DNA from: Streptococcus thermophilus
GTDB lineage: Bacteria > Actinomycetota > Actinomycetes > Mycobacteriales > Mycobacteriaceae
DNA: 64,000 bases
Reading direction: 5' to 3'
NCBI GenBank assembly: GCA_900618065.1
Contig: UYIL01000003.1
Location: 2,046,001 to 2,110,000 of the forward strand
Shown here: positions 1 through 12,500 of the stretch, in pieces
How positions within the stretch are numbered: position 1 is the first letter of the stretch
Layout of the letters: each line of letters starts with the position of its first letter
The notes under the pieces: generated by a model
The model's input: only the letters and a program-made list of their open reading frames with translations
Database searches by the model: none
What the model was told of the DNA's origin: nothing
Position numbers and translations under genes: made by a program

Positions 1-1001
<1,001 letters not shown>

Positions 1002-1976
1002 TTAGTCACTTTCTCCGCTACCGGACAACGCGCCAGCGCCGCCGATAATCTCGGTGATTTCCTGGGTGATTTTTGCCTGACGCAACTGGTTAGCTTCACG
1101 GGACAGCCCGTTAGCCAGCTCCGTCGCGTTGTCCGTCGCGTTCTTCATCGCGGTACGCCGCGATGCGGACTCCGCTGCCGACGCCTCCAAGAAGATCGAG
1201 TAGAGCGTCCTAGACACGTACGCCGGCAGCAGCTGCTCCATCAGCGTCTCAGCATCCGGCTCGAACTCCATGTCCGGCATGGATTCGCCCGACGTGGTGA
1301 ACAAGTCTTCCTGCTCGAATTCAATTTCCTCAAACACTGGCTCAATCGGCAGCAGCTGGTGGGCCGTTGCCTCTTGCGACAGCATGGAGACGAACTTGGT
1401 GTAGACCACGTGGACCTGGTCAAAACCGCGGATGGCCTGGCCTTCCGGCGCGCGGATGCCCTCGCGCCACTTGACCTCGCCCTCCGAGGTGGCCTCAAAG
1501 CCGCCGACCATGTGATGGCGCACGTCGTGCGTGCCCTCCCACGTCGGGTCCTGGGACCAACCAGTCCACTCCCCCGCGATCTCCTGATCACGGAAGTCGT
1601 AGTGAGTCACACCCTTGCCGCCGGTGACGTAGCGGACAACCTCATAGCCGGCGTCGCGGAGCATGCGCTCGAGCTCGCTGGCCTTCTTGAGCACGTTGTG
1701 GTTGTAACCGCCAGCCATACCGCGGTCAGAGGTGACCACCAGCATCGCGGCGACTTTGGCGTTTTCGCGCTGGCGAAGCATCGGGTGGTCCAAGTTAGTC
1801 GCAGCCACAAGCCGCTCCATGACATCCTGCATCTCGTTGGCGTACGGCTGTGCCGCCTCCACGCGACGCTGGGCCTTGGTGATGCGCGAAGTTGCGATCA
1901 ACTCCTGGGCCTTAGTGATCTTCTTCGTCGAGTTGACCGACTTGATGCGGTCACGCAGTTCGCGAAGTGTTGCCAT
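1002..1976 (-). CDS. atpG: ATP synthase F1 subunit gamma
   Basis: Central rotor shaft of F1, coupling rotation of the c-ring to the catalytic beta subunits. 324 residues, normal for actinobacteria. The N-terminus MATLRELRDRIKSVNSTKKITKA and the C-terminal helix with RQAKITQEITEIIGGAGAL are family hallmarks; both form the coiled-coil shaft. The middle contains an acidic insert (about residues 195-225) seen in corynebacterial and mycobacterial gamma subunits. Between atpA (69 bases upstream) and atpD (3 bases downstream) in the operon. Confidence 0.97.
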   Translation of the reverse strand: MATLRELRDRIKSVNSTKKITKAQELIATSRITKAQRRVEAAQPYANEMQDVMERLVAATNLDHPMLRQRENAKVAAMLVVTSDRGMAGGYNHNVLKKASELERMLRDAGYEVVRYVTGGKGVTHYDFRDQEIAGEWTGWSQDPTWEGTHDVRHHMVGGFEATSEGEVKWREGIRAPEGQAIRGFDQVHVVYTKFVSMLSQEATAHQLLPIEPVFEEIEFEQEDLFTTSGESMPDMEFEPDAETLMEQLLPAYVSRTLYSIFLEASAAESASRRTAMKNATDNATELANGLSREANQLRQAKITQEITEIIGGAGALSGSGESD

Positions 1977-2045
1977 AGTGTGTGCTCCTCCTCTCTTAAG
2001 TCGTGTTTCTCTAGGTTCTGTAGTTCAGAACAGCGCGAGCCTGAA

Positions 2046-3692
2046 CTAGTCCTTCTTCTTCGACTTGCGAGAGACGTTGAGCTGCTGCTTCGAGATATCG
2101 CCCTCGTCCAAAGCATCAGCCTCCGGCTCGCGCACAACGCGCTCACCATCAGAGGTCTGGAAGTTCTGGGCGAAGCGCTCGTTGACGCGCGCCAGGGTCT
2201 CCTTCGACTCGTCGGACAGTGCCGCGCCACCGTCGACCTGCTCGTAGACCTCGGGAGCCTCGGAGCGGATCGTCTCGTGCAGCTCTGCCTCATAACGGCG
2301 GACGTCCTCGACGGGAACGGAGTCGAAAGCGCCCTCGTTAGCGAGGTGGATGGAGATAATCTGGAACTCGACCGGCTGCGGGGAGTTCTCAGGCTGCTTC
2401 AGCAGCTCGACCAGGCGCTGGCCGCGCTCAAGCTGGCGCTTGGAAGCATCGTCCAGGTCGGATGCGAAGGCTGCGAAAGACTCCAGGTCGCGGTATGCGG
2501 CCAAGTCCAGACGCAGGTTACCCGCGACCTTCTTCATGCCCTTGGTCTGTGCGGCACCACCGACACGGGACACGGAGATACCGACGTCGATAGCCGGGCG
2601 GACACCCTGGTTGAACAGGTCAGACTGCAAGAAGCACTGGCCGTCCGTAATCGAAATGACGTTGGTCGGAATGAAGGCACCGACATCGTTCGCCTTGGTC
2701 TCAATGATCGGAAGGGCCGTCAGGGAGCCGGCACCGAGCTCGTCGTTAAGCTTGGCGGCGCGCTCCAGCAGGCGGGAGTGCAGGTAGAAGACGTCGCCCG
2801 GGTATGCCTCGCGGCCCGGCGGACGGCGCAGCAACAGAGAGATGGCGCGGTAGGCCTCAGCCTGCTTGGTCAGGTCGTCGTAGACCACCAGCACGTGGTT
2901 GCCCTGGTACATCCAGTGCTGGCCCAGAGCAGCACCGGCGAACGGTGCCAGCCACTTGAAACCTGCAGAGTCGGATGCCGGAGCGGCAACAATGGTGGTG
3001 TACTCCAGAGCGCCGTGCTCTTCGAGGGTGCGGCGCACACCAGCGATGGTCGAGCCCTTCTGGCCGATGGCGACGTAGATGCAGCGAACCTGCTTCGTCT
3101 GGTCGCCGGTCTCCCAGTACGCCTTCTGGTTGAGAATGGTGTCGATGCAGACTGCGGTCTTACCGGTCTTACGGTCACCAATGATCAGCTGGCGCTGGCC
3201 GCGGCCGATCGGCGTCATGGCGTCAATCGCCTTGATACCAGTCTGCATCGGCTCCTCGACCGGCTGACGGTCAAGAACGCCTGCCGCCTGCAGCTCGAGC
3301 ACACGCTCTTCGTCGGCCTCGATCGGGCCCAGACCGTCGATCGGCTGGCCCAAGGGGTTGATCACGCGGCCGAGGAATGCCTCCCCGACCGGGATGGACA
3401 GGACCTCTCCGGTCCTGGAAACTTTGTCGCCTTCGTAAATCGTCTCGAAGTCACCCAGGACCACCACGCCGACGCTGTCGGTGTCGAGGTTCTGTGCGAC
3501 GCCGATGACGCCGTTGGAGAACTCAAGCAGCTCGTTGGTCATGCAGCTCGGTAGCCCGGAAACCTGGGCAATACCATCTGCAGCCGACGTCACCACGCCG
3601 ACCTCCTCACGGGAGGCCTCCGCGGAGTAGCTCGAGGTGTAGTTCGCTATCGCGCTACGGATCTCATCGGAGGAGATCGTCAGCTCCGCCAT
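2046..3692 (-). CDS. atpA: ATP synthase F1 subunit alpha
   Basis: Non-catalytic nucleotide-binding subunit of the F1 hexamer. 548 residues from the ATG chosen here, which begins [15 protein letters not shown] and is preceded by a GGAAAG ribosome site; the frame stays open upstream but the extra residues are not conserved. P-loop GDRKTGKT at about residues 172-179, and the [16 protein letters not shown] segment carrying the arginine finger near residue 380. The C-terminal tail is acidic and then Lys-rich, as in other actinobacteria. Lies 40 bases after atpH. Confidence 0.97.
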   Translation of the reverse strand: MAELTISSDEIRSAIANYTSSYSAEASREEVGVVTSAADGIAQVSGLPSCMTNELLEFSNGVIGVAQNLDTDSVGVVVLGDFETIYEGDKVSRTGEVLSIPVGEAFLGRVINPLGQPIDGLGPIEADEERVLELQAAGVLDRQPVEEPMQTGIKAIDAMTPIGRGQRQLIIGDRKTGKTAVCIDTILNQKAYWETGDQTKQVRCIYVAIGQKGSTIAGVRRTLEEHGALEYTTIVAAPASDSAGFKWLAPFAGAALGQHWMYQGNHVLVVYDDLTKQAEAYRAISLLLRRPPGREAYPGDVFYLHSRLLERAAKLNDELGAGSLTALPIIETKANDVGAFIPTNVISITDGQCFLQSDLFNQGVRPAIDVGISVSRVGGAAQTKGMKKVAGNLRLDLAAYRDLESFAAFASDLDDASKRQLERGQRLVELLKQPENSPQPVEFQIISIHLANEGAFDSVPVEDVRRYEAELHETIRSEAPEVYEQVDGGAALSDESKETLARVNERFAQNFQTSDGERVVREPEADALDEGDISKQQLNVSRKSKKKD

Positions 3693-3732
3693 AATCTTTC
3701 CTGCTCTCGGTAGATTCTTCCAGCAATTTGTT

Positions 3733-4575
3733 TTAGTAAGCCGTGTTGGCTGCCATGTCAGCACGCATGCGCTCAAGTTTTCCGCGCGTGGAGCCGTCAA
3801 TGAGTTCATCGCCAACGCGGATGGTCACACCGCCGAGGAGGCTGGGGTCAACCTCAGTGTGAATGGCCATCTCGCGGCCGTAAATCTGTCCAAGCTTTTC
3901 TGCCAGTGCCTCGCGCTGAGAATCAGTCAGCTCGGTTGCAGCGGTCACTGCCGCAAACTCCCGACCTGTCAGTTCGGCCGAATCGCGGGCGATGCCAGCG
4001 ATGTCGTCGACCGGGTTGTCCTCTGGGCGGCCGACCACCTGCAGCGCCAACGCCTCGGTGTACATAGACACCTTGCCGTAGACCACGCTGGCCAAAAGCT
4101 GACGCTTCTGGTCCGTGGTGGCGGTGCGGTCAGACAGCAGCTGGGTGAGTTCGCTCTCGCGCTCAAGGAGGCGGGACAGCTGGAAGAGCTCGGATTCAAC
4201 CTCGCCCAGCTTGTTCTCGCTCTCTGCGCCGCGCAGGAGTGCCCTGCGGCCCAAGTGCACAAGTGCCTCATGGAACTCGCGCGGGGCGGACCATTCGCGT
4301 GCACTTGCCTCGCGCAGCACCTCGAGCGTTGCTTCGGCGACCTTGCCGCTGAAGATTTCGCTCATGATGCCCACGCGCTGCTCTTCGGCGAGCGAAGAAT
4401 CAGCCACGACGATGCGCAGTGCGCGGTTATTGTCCAGCTGGTCCACGACAAGGAACAGCTCAGTGCCCACCTGGGCTGCGACGGATACGGACTCGCCTGC
4501 GTCGGCTTTGTCGCGGATGATCGCGTCCAGTTTCTCTGCGACGGCCGACTGTGCTTCGCGGCTAGCTGCTCTCAT
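3733..4575 (-). CDS. atpH: ATP synthase F1 subunit delta (OSCP)
   Basis: Peripheral-stalk subunit linking F1 to the b subunits so that the stator does not turn. 280 residues, which is the longer actinobacterial form rather than the roughly 175 residues of E. coli; the extra length is N-terminal and helical. The C-terminal half contains the conserved delta/OSCP signature around [19 protein letters not shown] and [23 protein letters not shown]. Seven bases after atpF and 40 before atpA, so cotranscribed. Confidence 0.95.
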   Translation of the reverse strand: MRAASREAQSAVAEKLDAIIRDKADAGESVSVAAQVGTELFLVVDQLDNNRALRIVVADSSLAEEQRVGIMSEIFSGKVAEATLEVLREASAREWSAPREFHEALVHLGRRALLRGAESENKLGEVESELFQLSRLLERESELTQLLSDRTATTDQKRQLLASVVYGKVSMYTEALALQVVGRPEDNPVDDIAGIARDSAELTGREFAAVTAATELTDSQREALAEKLGQIYGREMAIHTEVDPSLLGGVTIRVGDELIDGSTRGKLERMRADMAANTAY

Positions 4576-4582
4576 CGACGCC

Positions 4583-5164
4583 TCACTTCCCGGTTGCCGA
4601 GCGTGCGGACACGGTGTCCAGCTGGCTCAGGAAGCTGTCGATGGTGTTGGAACGGCGGGTGGAATCCGACAGTTCCTCGCCGAGGAGTTCCTCCGCGAGG
4701 TTGATGGAGTTCTGGCCGATCTCGTTGCGCAGCTCAGCGATAACCTGCTCGCGGGAGGCCATCAGCTGCTTCTCACCAGCTTCGACAATGCGACGGGACT
4801 CAGCTTCAGCGTTGGCGCGTGCCTGCGCTTCGATCTCCTTGCCCTTTTCGCGGGCAGCTTCGCGGATCTCGTTAGCTTCGGCGCGTGCCTGCGCTAGCTG
4901 AGCGTTGTTCTTCTCCAGAGCAGCCTTTGCCTGTGCCTGTGCGGACTCAGCCCGCTCGATACCGCCCTTGATCCTGTCTTCGCGCTCAGCCAGGACTTCC
5001 TGGAACTTCGGAAGAACGAACTTCCAGAAGAGGATGAAAACGATGATGAAGACGACGAGGGACCAGACGATGTCGTAAGCCTTGGGCAGCAGGATGGAGT
5101 TACCGCCTTCGAGCGGCAACTGCTCAGCCCCCTCGGCTGCAAGTAGGTAAATGACGTTCGTCAT
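4583..5164 (-). CDS. atpF: ATP synthase Fo subunit b
   Basis: Stator stalk subunit. 193 residues: a short N-terminal segment, one membrane helix (about residues 32-52, [20 protein letters not shown]), then a long charged Ala/Glu/Arg-rich helix that forms the dimeric coiled-coil stalk to the delta subunit. No cysteine near the N-terminus suitable for lipidation. Between atpE and atpH in the operon. Confidence 0.96.
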   Translation of the reverse strand: MTNVIYLLAAEGAEQLPLEGGNSILLPKAYDIVWSLVVFIIVFILFWKFVLPKFQEVLAEREDRIKGGIERAESAQAQAKAALEKNNAQLAQARAEANEIREAAREKGKEIEAQARANAEAESRRIVEAGEKQLMASREQVIAELRNEIGQNSINLAEELLGEELSDSTRRSNTIDSFLSQLDTVSARSATGK

Positions 5165-5218
5165 AAGGTGCTCCTGATCTAAAAGGTCTTACAAACTTCT
5201 TCTGTGCGAAGTGTTCTT

Positions 5219-6365
<1,147 letters not shown>

Positions 6366-6701
6366 AGTTGTAACGCTCAGCGTTCTCTCCCGTTCTCGGG
6401 CCGCGAACCTGTCGGGGCTCGCGGTGCGATGGACGTCTTGAAGTTCTGCCTACCGCGGCGGACTCCGTCGCACATCAGCTACCGCGGGGCAGGGGTGAGA
6501 CCCGCGATTAGCCTATCAGTAGGACCCCTAAAACGTGCATGTTGGGGGGAGGATCTCAGGACCGGTTTACCTGCTGGCTCACAGCTGTCGCATTATGGCA
6601 GGTGTAGGCGATTTTCATGCCTCTGTTACCTCAGTCACAGACGCCCCACAGGGGGCACTTTCAGCTCCCTCGCGCACACGCTTATCGACGCCCCCTTTGC
6701 C
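6366..6701 (-). promoter_or_regulatory. 336-base leader upstream of atpB
   Basis: No gene recognised. On the minus strand it holds a -10-like CATAAT (plus 6592-6597) and a TAGGCT box nearer the gene, plus GC-rich inverted segments. Inference: the main atp operon promoter(s) lie here, giving a long 5' leader. Promoters upstream of atpB are known in C. glutamicum, but I cannot assign sigma factors from the sequence. Confidence 0.45.
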
Positions 6702-7154
6702 TCACCCCACGTACGTCACGTTCGTGGTCATCACTCCCCATACCTCGGTAGCGAGAACGACCACGAGCGCAAGAATGACCGTCACGCCGAGGGCGGCAGT
6801 GTCATAGAAGTCCATAGTGCGCAGCCACATGAGCGCCAAAATCAAGACGACGAGCTTGACTAACCAACTACCTAAGACGACCGCCATCGTTGTCGAAGGC
6901 GAAGTGCCCGATGTCGCCAAAACGGACGCGACAGTCATCAGGACGAACCCGCCACCGATCGCTGCACCAATGAGAACGCCCCAGATGCCCGGGAGGTCGC
7001 GCATCCCGCCCCAGACCGCCAGCGAGATGACGGTTAGGGCGATAAGTGCCCACCCGCCGGCCTTGAATGCGCGGATGAGTGGGCGGCGATGGTCCTGATA
7101 CTCAGATGTATCGTGCACAGTCTGGCCGGAAGTTCGGGCATCGGAAGTATTCAC
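6702..7154 (-). CDS. AtpI-like small membrane protein
   Basis: 150 residues from the GTG start, chosen because AGGA lies nine bases upstream; a TTG 57 bases earlier would overlap the preceding gene's stop region. About 40 hydrophilic residues are followed by four membrane helices (near ALIALTVISLAVW, GVLIGAAIGGGFVLMTV, MAVVLGSWLVKLVVLILALMW, ALGVTVILALVVVLATEVW). Position directly before atpB and topology match the weakly conserved AtpI / ATP synthase protein I group, which assists c-ring assembly or ion supply in other bacteria. Assignment rests on context and topology, not on a strong motif. Confidence 0.7.
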   Translation of the reverse strand: MNTSDARTSGQTVHDTSEYQDHRRPLIRAFKAGGWALIALTVISLAVWGGMRDLPGIWGVLIGAAIGGGFVLMTVASVLATSGTSPSTTMAVVLGSWLVKLVVLILALMWLRTMDFYDTAALGVTVILALVVVLATEVWGVMTTNVTYVG

Positions 7155-7201
7155 GGGCTCTGATCCTACAGAAGGCCTGGGTGCTTCTCGACGCTCCGAC
7201 G

Positions 7202-8056
7202 CTAACCCCAAATGATCGGCTCCACCCCACCGCCGGCATCGGCTACGCCGGGAATGCGGTAGTCGAACGAGTAGATCAATGTCTCCGGCCGCGCAGCGTC
7301 TTTGCTGCCCGGCTTGACTGCGGCGACAGCTGCGCGCGCATACGGGTAACTCAAAACCAAGCTAGCTTGGGCAACCGGCAATCGTGATGCCGGGGGGACG
7401 CCACACGCGTCGTCTGCCCCGCCGACGAGTCTCGTCGTCGCTGCCCCCTCATCGGTGCCGGGCACTAATTCTGGTGGCACCACTGCTGCCCCGCTCCCGT
7501 CAACAGCTCCGGGGACCACATCGTCGCGGCCTGAAGCGCCGGCCACCGCACCGAGGTAAGCAATGTCGTAGGCAAAGCACACATACTCCCTGTCGCCCTC
7601 GGCGCTCGCTGCTGGAGCTAAGGCGACCTGTTCGGGCGAGAGGTCTATGCCCTCATACGGTGTCACGGACCAGACCAGTAGACGGCCTTCAGCATCGGAA
7701 CTAGCGACGACTGCGGGCTCACCGAAGGGCAATTCCGTCCCCGGTGGAGTCAGCCTCGTTTCCACTCCGTTAGGGTAGAGGACCTTGGGAATCTCAGCGG
7801 CCGTTTCATTCGACTGCTCATTGCCGTCGCCCGAGCCGTCTTCATTACCATCGGGATCTTCCTCGGCTTGCACCTCCCCGCTTTTGTCACCAACCGATTT
7901 CAGCGATTCTTTCCCGTCTCGCGGGTCAAGGGGTTCGGTGTTCACCTCCCCGCTGCACGATGCAGCGCTCAGTCCCACCGCCACTGCGGTAATGGCCGAC
8001 AGGATAGTTCGTTGAGCCGTTAGTTGTAGATGACTAGTTGTTGTAGATCGTTTCAT
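7202..8056 (-). CDS. Lipoprotein of unknown function
   Basis: 284 residues. Signal peptide with a lipobox ending LSAASC (Cys about residue 34), followed by an acidic Asp/Glu/Gly-rich linker (about 40-85) and a domain beginning near TPPGTELPFGEPAVV, a pattern seen in extracytoplasmic lipoproteins with an immunoglobulin-like (DUF4352/telokin-like) fold. Two cysteines in the mature domain (YVCFAYD and DACGVPP) may pair. Lies 26 bases after the YeiB-like gene and 47 before the AtpI-like gene, so probably transcribed with the pls block. No function can be given. Confidence 0.8.
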   Translation of the reverse strand: MKRSTTTSHLQLTAQRTILSAITAVAVGLSAASCSGEVNTEPLDPRDGKESLKSVGDKSGEVQAEEDPDGNEDGSGDGNEQSNETAAEIPKVLYPNGVETRLTPPGTELPFGEPAVVASSDAEGRLLVWSVTPYEGIDLSPEQVALAPAASAEGDREYVCFAYDIAYLGAVAGASGRDDVVPGAVDGSGAAVVPPELVPGTDEGAATTRLVGGADDACGVPPASRLPVAQASLVLSYPYARAAVAAVKPGSKDAARPETLIYSFDYRIPGVADAGGGVEPIIWG

Positions 8057-8082
8057 TTCATAGGTACCTGATTGTCGAGGGT

Positions 8083-9519
8083 TTAGTCTCTTGGGTTGCT
8101 CTGCTCCGCATCTGTTTGAGTTTGGGGGGTTTCAGCTGTGACGGCTGTGGCGGCTGTGGAGGCCTCTTCGTAGGCTGGTGCTTCTACCGGCACCAGCTTT
8201 TTACTCACGCCCTTGCAGATCTTAGAGATGATGCGTTCAAGCGGGCCCTGCCCGAATGCGAGATGCCAGAAGCTGGCGAAAATGAGGAAGAATATGACCT
8301 GACCCAAGAACCATTGCGTCGAGAAGACATCGATGGAATCGCCGAAGTAGGCAAACGAAAGCAAGTGCGCGACATAGATGGTCAGCGTCATGGATCCAGC
8401 CGCGATGAGCGGAAGCAGTACATGCTTTAGTGCTTGCGAGACAACCAAGGTGAGGCCGAGGAAAAGCATCGCAAAGCCGAGTGACTTCACTAGGGAGAAG
8501 GGTGTGTTGGTGTGAGGGCCGTCGATGGCGAGCCACCATAACGTGTCGGTGGGCAGACGGTCCGACGGTCCGTAATCGATGGTGTCGAGGATGTCTTCCG
8601 CTTCATAACCGTCCGTGTGGTAGTAGAGCGCCTCAAATCCGCCGGCGTAGTCGATGAGAAACCACGACGTGATCGAGCTTATGGCAATGAGAACGAGACC
8701 CCACAGCATGAGCCGCGCCTCCGTGAGCAACCATCGGAGGTTCATCCTTCCTAGCGCTATGCCGACGCAGATGTAGGTCATCCAAGTCACTACCGGATAG
8801 GTGCCTCCAGCCAGAAGTGTCAGAAAGGTGTCTCCCGGCATGGTGAACATGGACGTGAAGTTCGGATTCGTTGGTTCCCTGTAATCGACGTACGAATTCA
8901 CCAAGTAGACAGTGAGAGGGCCGAACACAATGAAAGCCCCAGCAGAAATCAAAAGATTACGGATTCGCATCCCCGAGAACAACACGGCCGCCAAGAACAT
9001 GAGGCCGTAGTACGGCAGAATGTTGTAAACGTGCAGCGGTAGTTCGCTGATCGCCAAACCCAAAAGCAGGATCAAGAGCGCTCGGATGACAAGAGACACC
9101 CTGCTGCGCCTCATGCGTCGGCCGTCATACGGGTTATTCGCTCCAGTGATCAGTGCTACGGAGATTCCCGCCAAGAGCGCGAAGAGTGCGGCGGCGTTAC
9201 CCGCCAGGAGCTGCCAAACCACTGTAGGCCGGCCCGTATAAGGGCTATACGCGGGAAGAATATGCACGGCGATCATGCCGAGCAGCGCGAAACCGCGGGC
9301 GACATCAATGCCGATAATGCGCTTTGGGTTGCCGCTTGGCCCGAAAGCCCGATCCGAGCTCCACCGCAACTTGGAAGGACCCAAGACTTCCGGGCTCGGC
9401 CCATCCTGAGGGGGAGGCAATGTCTCTTTCTGCCCATCCCAAATCGGGCGGACTCCTGCAGGTCCTGGGGCTGGACGGGTCACGGGTTGATCAGTTGAGG
9501 GTTCAATTTGCGATGACAT
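8083..9519 (-). CDS. YeiB-like membrane acyltransferase (DUF418/HGSNAT-like)
   Basis: 478 residues. After about 65 Pro-rich cytoplasmic residues comes RIIGIDVARGFALLGMIAVH, the signature of the heparan-alpha-glucosaminide N-acetyltransferase-like N-terminal domain, then roughly ten membrane helices and a C-terminal DUF418-type region (GPHTNTPFSLVKSLGFAMLFLG ... MTLTIYVAHLL). The family is poorly characterised; relatives move acyl groups across the membrane. Starts 29 bases after the Pls-like synthetase stop, with AGGA about ten bases before ATG, so the two are very likely one operon. Inference: it may acylate or help export the synthetase product. The C-terminal tail is Ala/Thr/Gln-rich and cytoplasmic. 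Confidence 0.8.
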   Translation of the reverse strand: MSSQIEPSTDQPVTRPAPGPAGVRPIWDGQKETLPPPQDGPSPEVLGPSKLRWSSDRAFGPSGNPKRIIGIDVARGFALLGMIAVHILPAYSPYTGRPTVVWQLLAGNAAALFALLAGISVALITGANNPYDGRRMRRSRVSLVIRALLILLLGLAISELPLHVYNILPYYGLMFLAAVLFSGMRIRNLLISAGAFIVFGPLTVYLVNSYVDYREPTNPNFTSMFTMPGDTFLTLLAGGTYPVVTWMTYICVGIALGRMNLRWLLTEARLMLWGLVLIAISSITSWFLIDYAGGFEALYYHTDGYEAEDILDTIDYGPSDRLPTDTLWWLAIDGPHTNTPFSLVKSLGFAMLFLGLTLVVSQALKHVLLPLIAAGSMTLTIYVAHLLSFAYFGDSIDVFSTQWFLGQVIFFLIFASFWHLAFGQGPLERIISKICKGVSKKLVPVEAPAYEEASTAATAVTAETPQTQTDAEQSNPRD

Positions 9520-9548
9520 ACTGCGGTATTCCTACTTCCTCAGCTGAA

Positions 9549-12500
9549 TCAAACGGTGGAAAAATGCGCATCTGAGCTATGAGCCGTACCTGATTGGTCG
9601 TCTGCTGGTTTCACGTGAGCGACCGGGTTGCCGGACCACACCGTGTCCGCAGGAATCCCGTCGTTTCGCAATACGAGTGAGCCCGGTTCGATGGTGGTTC
9701 GTTCTCCTAGGGACGAACCGGGCAGCAGGAAGCTGTTCGGGCCCAATGTGGCTCCCATGCCCAGTTCGACGGTCTCCAGGGACATCACACGATCATGGAA
9801 CAGGTGGGTCTGCAGCACTGTTCCCCGGTTGACCGTGGAACGGTCGCCCAGCGTGATCAGATCGAATTCAGGCAGCCACCACGATTCACACCAGACGTGC
9901 TTGCCGATGCGGCACCCCATCATGCGCAGCCACAAGTTATGCATGGGTGAGCCGAGCGACATCCGAATTAACGAGGGGACGGCGAGCAACTCTGCGAAGT
10001 TGTCGACGAGCTCTCCGCGCCACACGAATGTGGAGAACAAGGTGTGGTCACCTGACTTGAAACGTCCGACTAGCAACCACTTCGCGATGATCGGGACAAT
10101 GCTTGCAATGACTCCGGCGGCGAGCACAACCGGGAACGACCACACAAGGACGGCGTTGAAGCCGGATTGACCCATGCCCGCGCGCATATAGATCTCGGTG
10201 AGCGTCCACACGATGAACAGATCCAGGTAGGCCGTGACCATGATCGGCAGGATGCGGAACGCCTCGACGACTGCTCGCGCCAGCTTGAGATAACGCGGGG
10301 GCCGGAACGTATGAGCCAGGTCAGCTTCGACGTGGGCGCGCGGGATCTCTCGGATGGTTCGTCCAAGCCACGAGGTGCCGCGGCCCGGTCTGTGCGGCGA
10401 GGAGGACAACACCGCAATGAGAGCATCTTCCGGCAAGTCGTGGTCGGCCCCGACAATTCCGGAGTTGCCGACAAAGGAGCCGTCGCTGACCACCGTCGTT
10501 CCCAGATGAACCCAGCCGTTGCCTTGTCGTGCTGCGCTGCACAATGAGTGGTCAGCAAGGAAGCATCGGTCGCCGATTGAGGTCAGGTGCGGAATAGTCT
10601 CGACGGTCGAGATCTCCGTGTTCTCGCCGACACGAGCGCCAAGAATGCGTAGGAACGCAGGAGTGAGCCACCCCGCATACATGAAGTAGGTCGAGGTCAG
10701 TGTCTTCTGCAGGAGAGTGTGGGTCATCCACACCGCCCAGCCGGTAGTACTGCGCTGCGGGAAGTAGCCGGGTTGGATGAACACCGAGCAGAAACGCACG
10801 CTGAGCACGACTAACGCCAACCACGTCACCATGGCCACAAGAATGAAGATTGGCGTCCATGCAGCGAGGATGGGGAAAACACTCTGGTACCGGTCGCGGT
10901 CGCTCACCCACGGATAGATCAGCAGAATACCGGGCAGGCTTGCCAGAACAGGCAACAGTGTCATCCACGCCATTCCTGCGGCGAAGATGAGTGCGCGCTC
11001 AAATCGGTTCACCAGAGTCACTGAACCGCGCTGGGCTGCTTCCTCCGGAGAAAGATCCGGCCACGTCAGACCAGCTTCGCCCCGGTCTGCTAGCGGTGAA
11101 CCACCATGCAAGCGTCCCGAGGCGACCACGCCTGAAGCACACGAACCAGACAGGATTTCGGCGTTGGCACCGATACGGGTGTTGGGGGTGACAAAGGTGC
11201 GAAGACCAATGCGCACCCCATCTTCGATATCAATGCTGCCAAGGATGAACCTATCTCCATCGATCCAGTGGCCCGAGATGTCCACTTCTTGTTCAAGTGA
11301 CACCCCATCGCCGATTCTGGCCAAACCTGTTACTGGTGGCATAGCCGCCAGTTCGCCGTTGGAACCCACTGAATTACCCAAGAGACGGTAGAACAGCGGA
11401 GCCATCGGGGTGCCGAGCAGCGTCTCGAGCTTCAAGTAGGTGACGTACCGCTCGGCAGCCCAGACTCGCATGTGCGTCCATCCACCGCGGAGATACTCCC
11501 CTGGGCGAACACCAATGGTCAGTAAACGTGAGACAACCGTGGCTTGCGCTACCTTGCCAGGTAGCGAGAACAGCACGAGCCAGCCGATCAAGAGTGGCCA
11601 GAAAGGCAGCGCCGGAACCCACGGAGCGTTCAGGAAAACGTCAAGCGCCCATACGACCAGCAATGAGCCGACCACGTAGCGCGCCGCGTTGACTAGGTAG
11701 ATCCCACACACCCAGAGAAACTGGAAGATGCCGGTCCACCAGGGAATTTCCTGGGGCGTCGGCCGGGGTTCCAGCGTCACGTTCAAGGTGTCCACATATG
11801 CGGCCATGGCCTCGAGCGTCGGGTTGTCGTACAACGCCCCGATATCCAGCGCCGGGTAGTCCGCGCGCAAGTCCACGGCCAGTTTGGCCAACGCGACCGA
11901 AGACCCGCCGTGTTCGAAGAAGTTCGAGTCCGCTTCGAGCGGAACCGGACCCAGTTGGTCTGCCCATTTTCCGGCGAGCCAGTGTAGCTCTGGCGACAAT
12001 CCAGCGGTTACTTCACCAGAGTCTGGCAGCGGCCACGGCAAGGCACCCCTGTCCACCTTTCCGGAGGTTTTCATCGGCAGGGAATCCATGACACAGATCG
12101 ACGGGGCGATGCCGCCCGGCAGCACTGTGGATAGGTGAGCGCGCACTTCTTGGAGGTCAATGTCCCCCTCGGCCACGACATAGCCGACGATGATGTCTGA
12201 TCCTGCCGCGGTAGTTTTCTTCGCGGCGGCAGCTGCCGAGATACCCGGAGTGCTGGCGAGGGCGCGGTCAATTTCACCGAGCTCCATTCTTCGACCGCCG
12301 AATTTGATCTGGTCATCAGTACGTCCGGCGAAGATCAATCCGTCTGGCTCTGCGACGACGAGATCTCCCGTGCGGTAGGCGCGATCCCATCCTAGGGCAG
12401 GGATAGGTGCGTACTTCTCTGCATCTTTGGCAGGATCAAGATATCTACCTAAACCGACACCCGTGACAACAAGCTCACCGGATTGTCCCCACTCAACAGG

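Noticed and set aside
1359..3554. 731-codon open frame on the plus strand across atpG and atpA
   Set aside because: Mirror of high-GC coding sequence; no domain features, and both minus-strand genes are certain.
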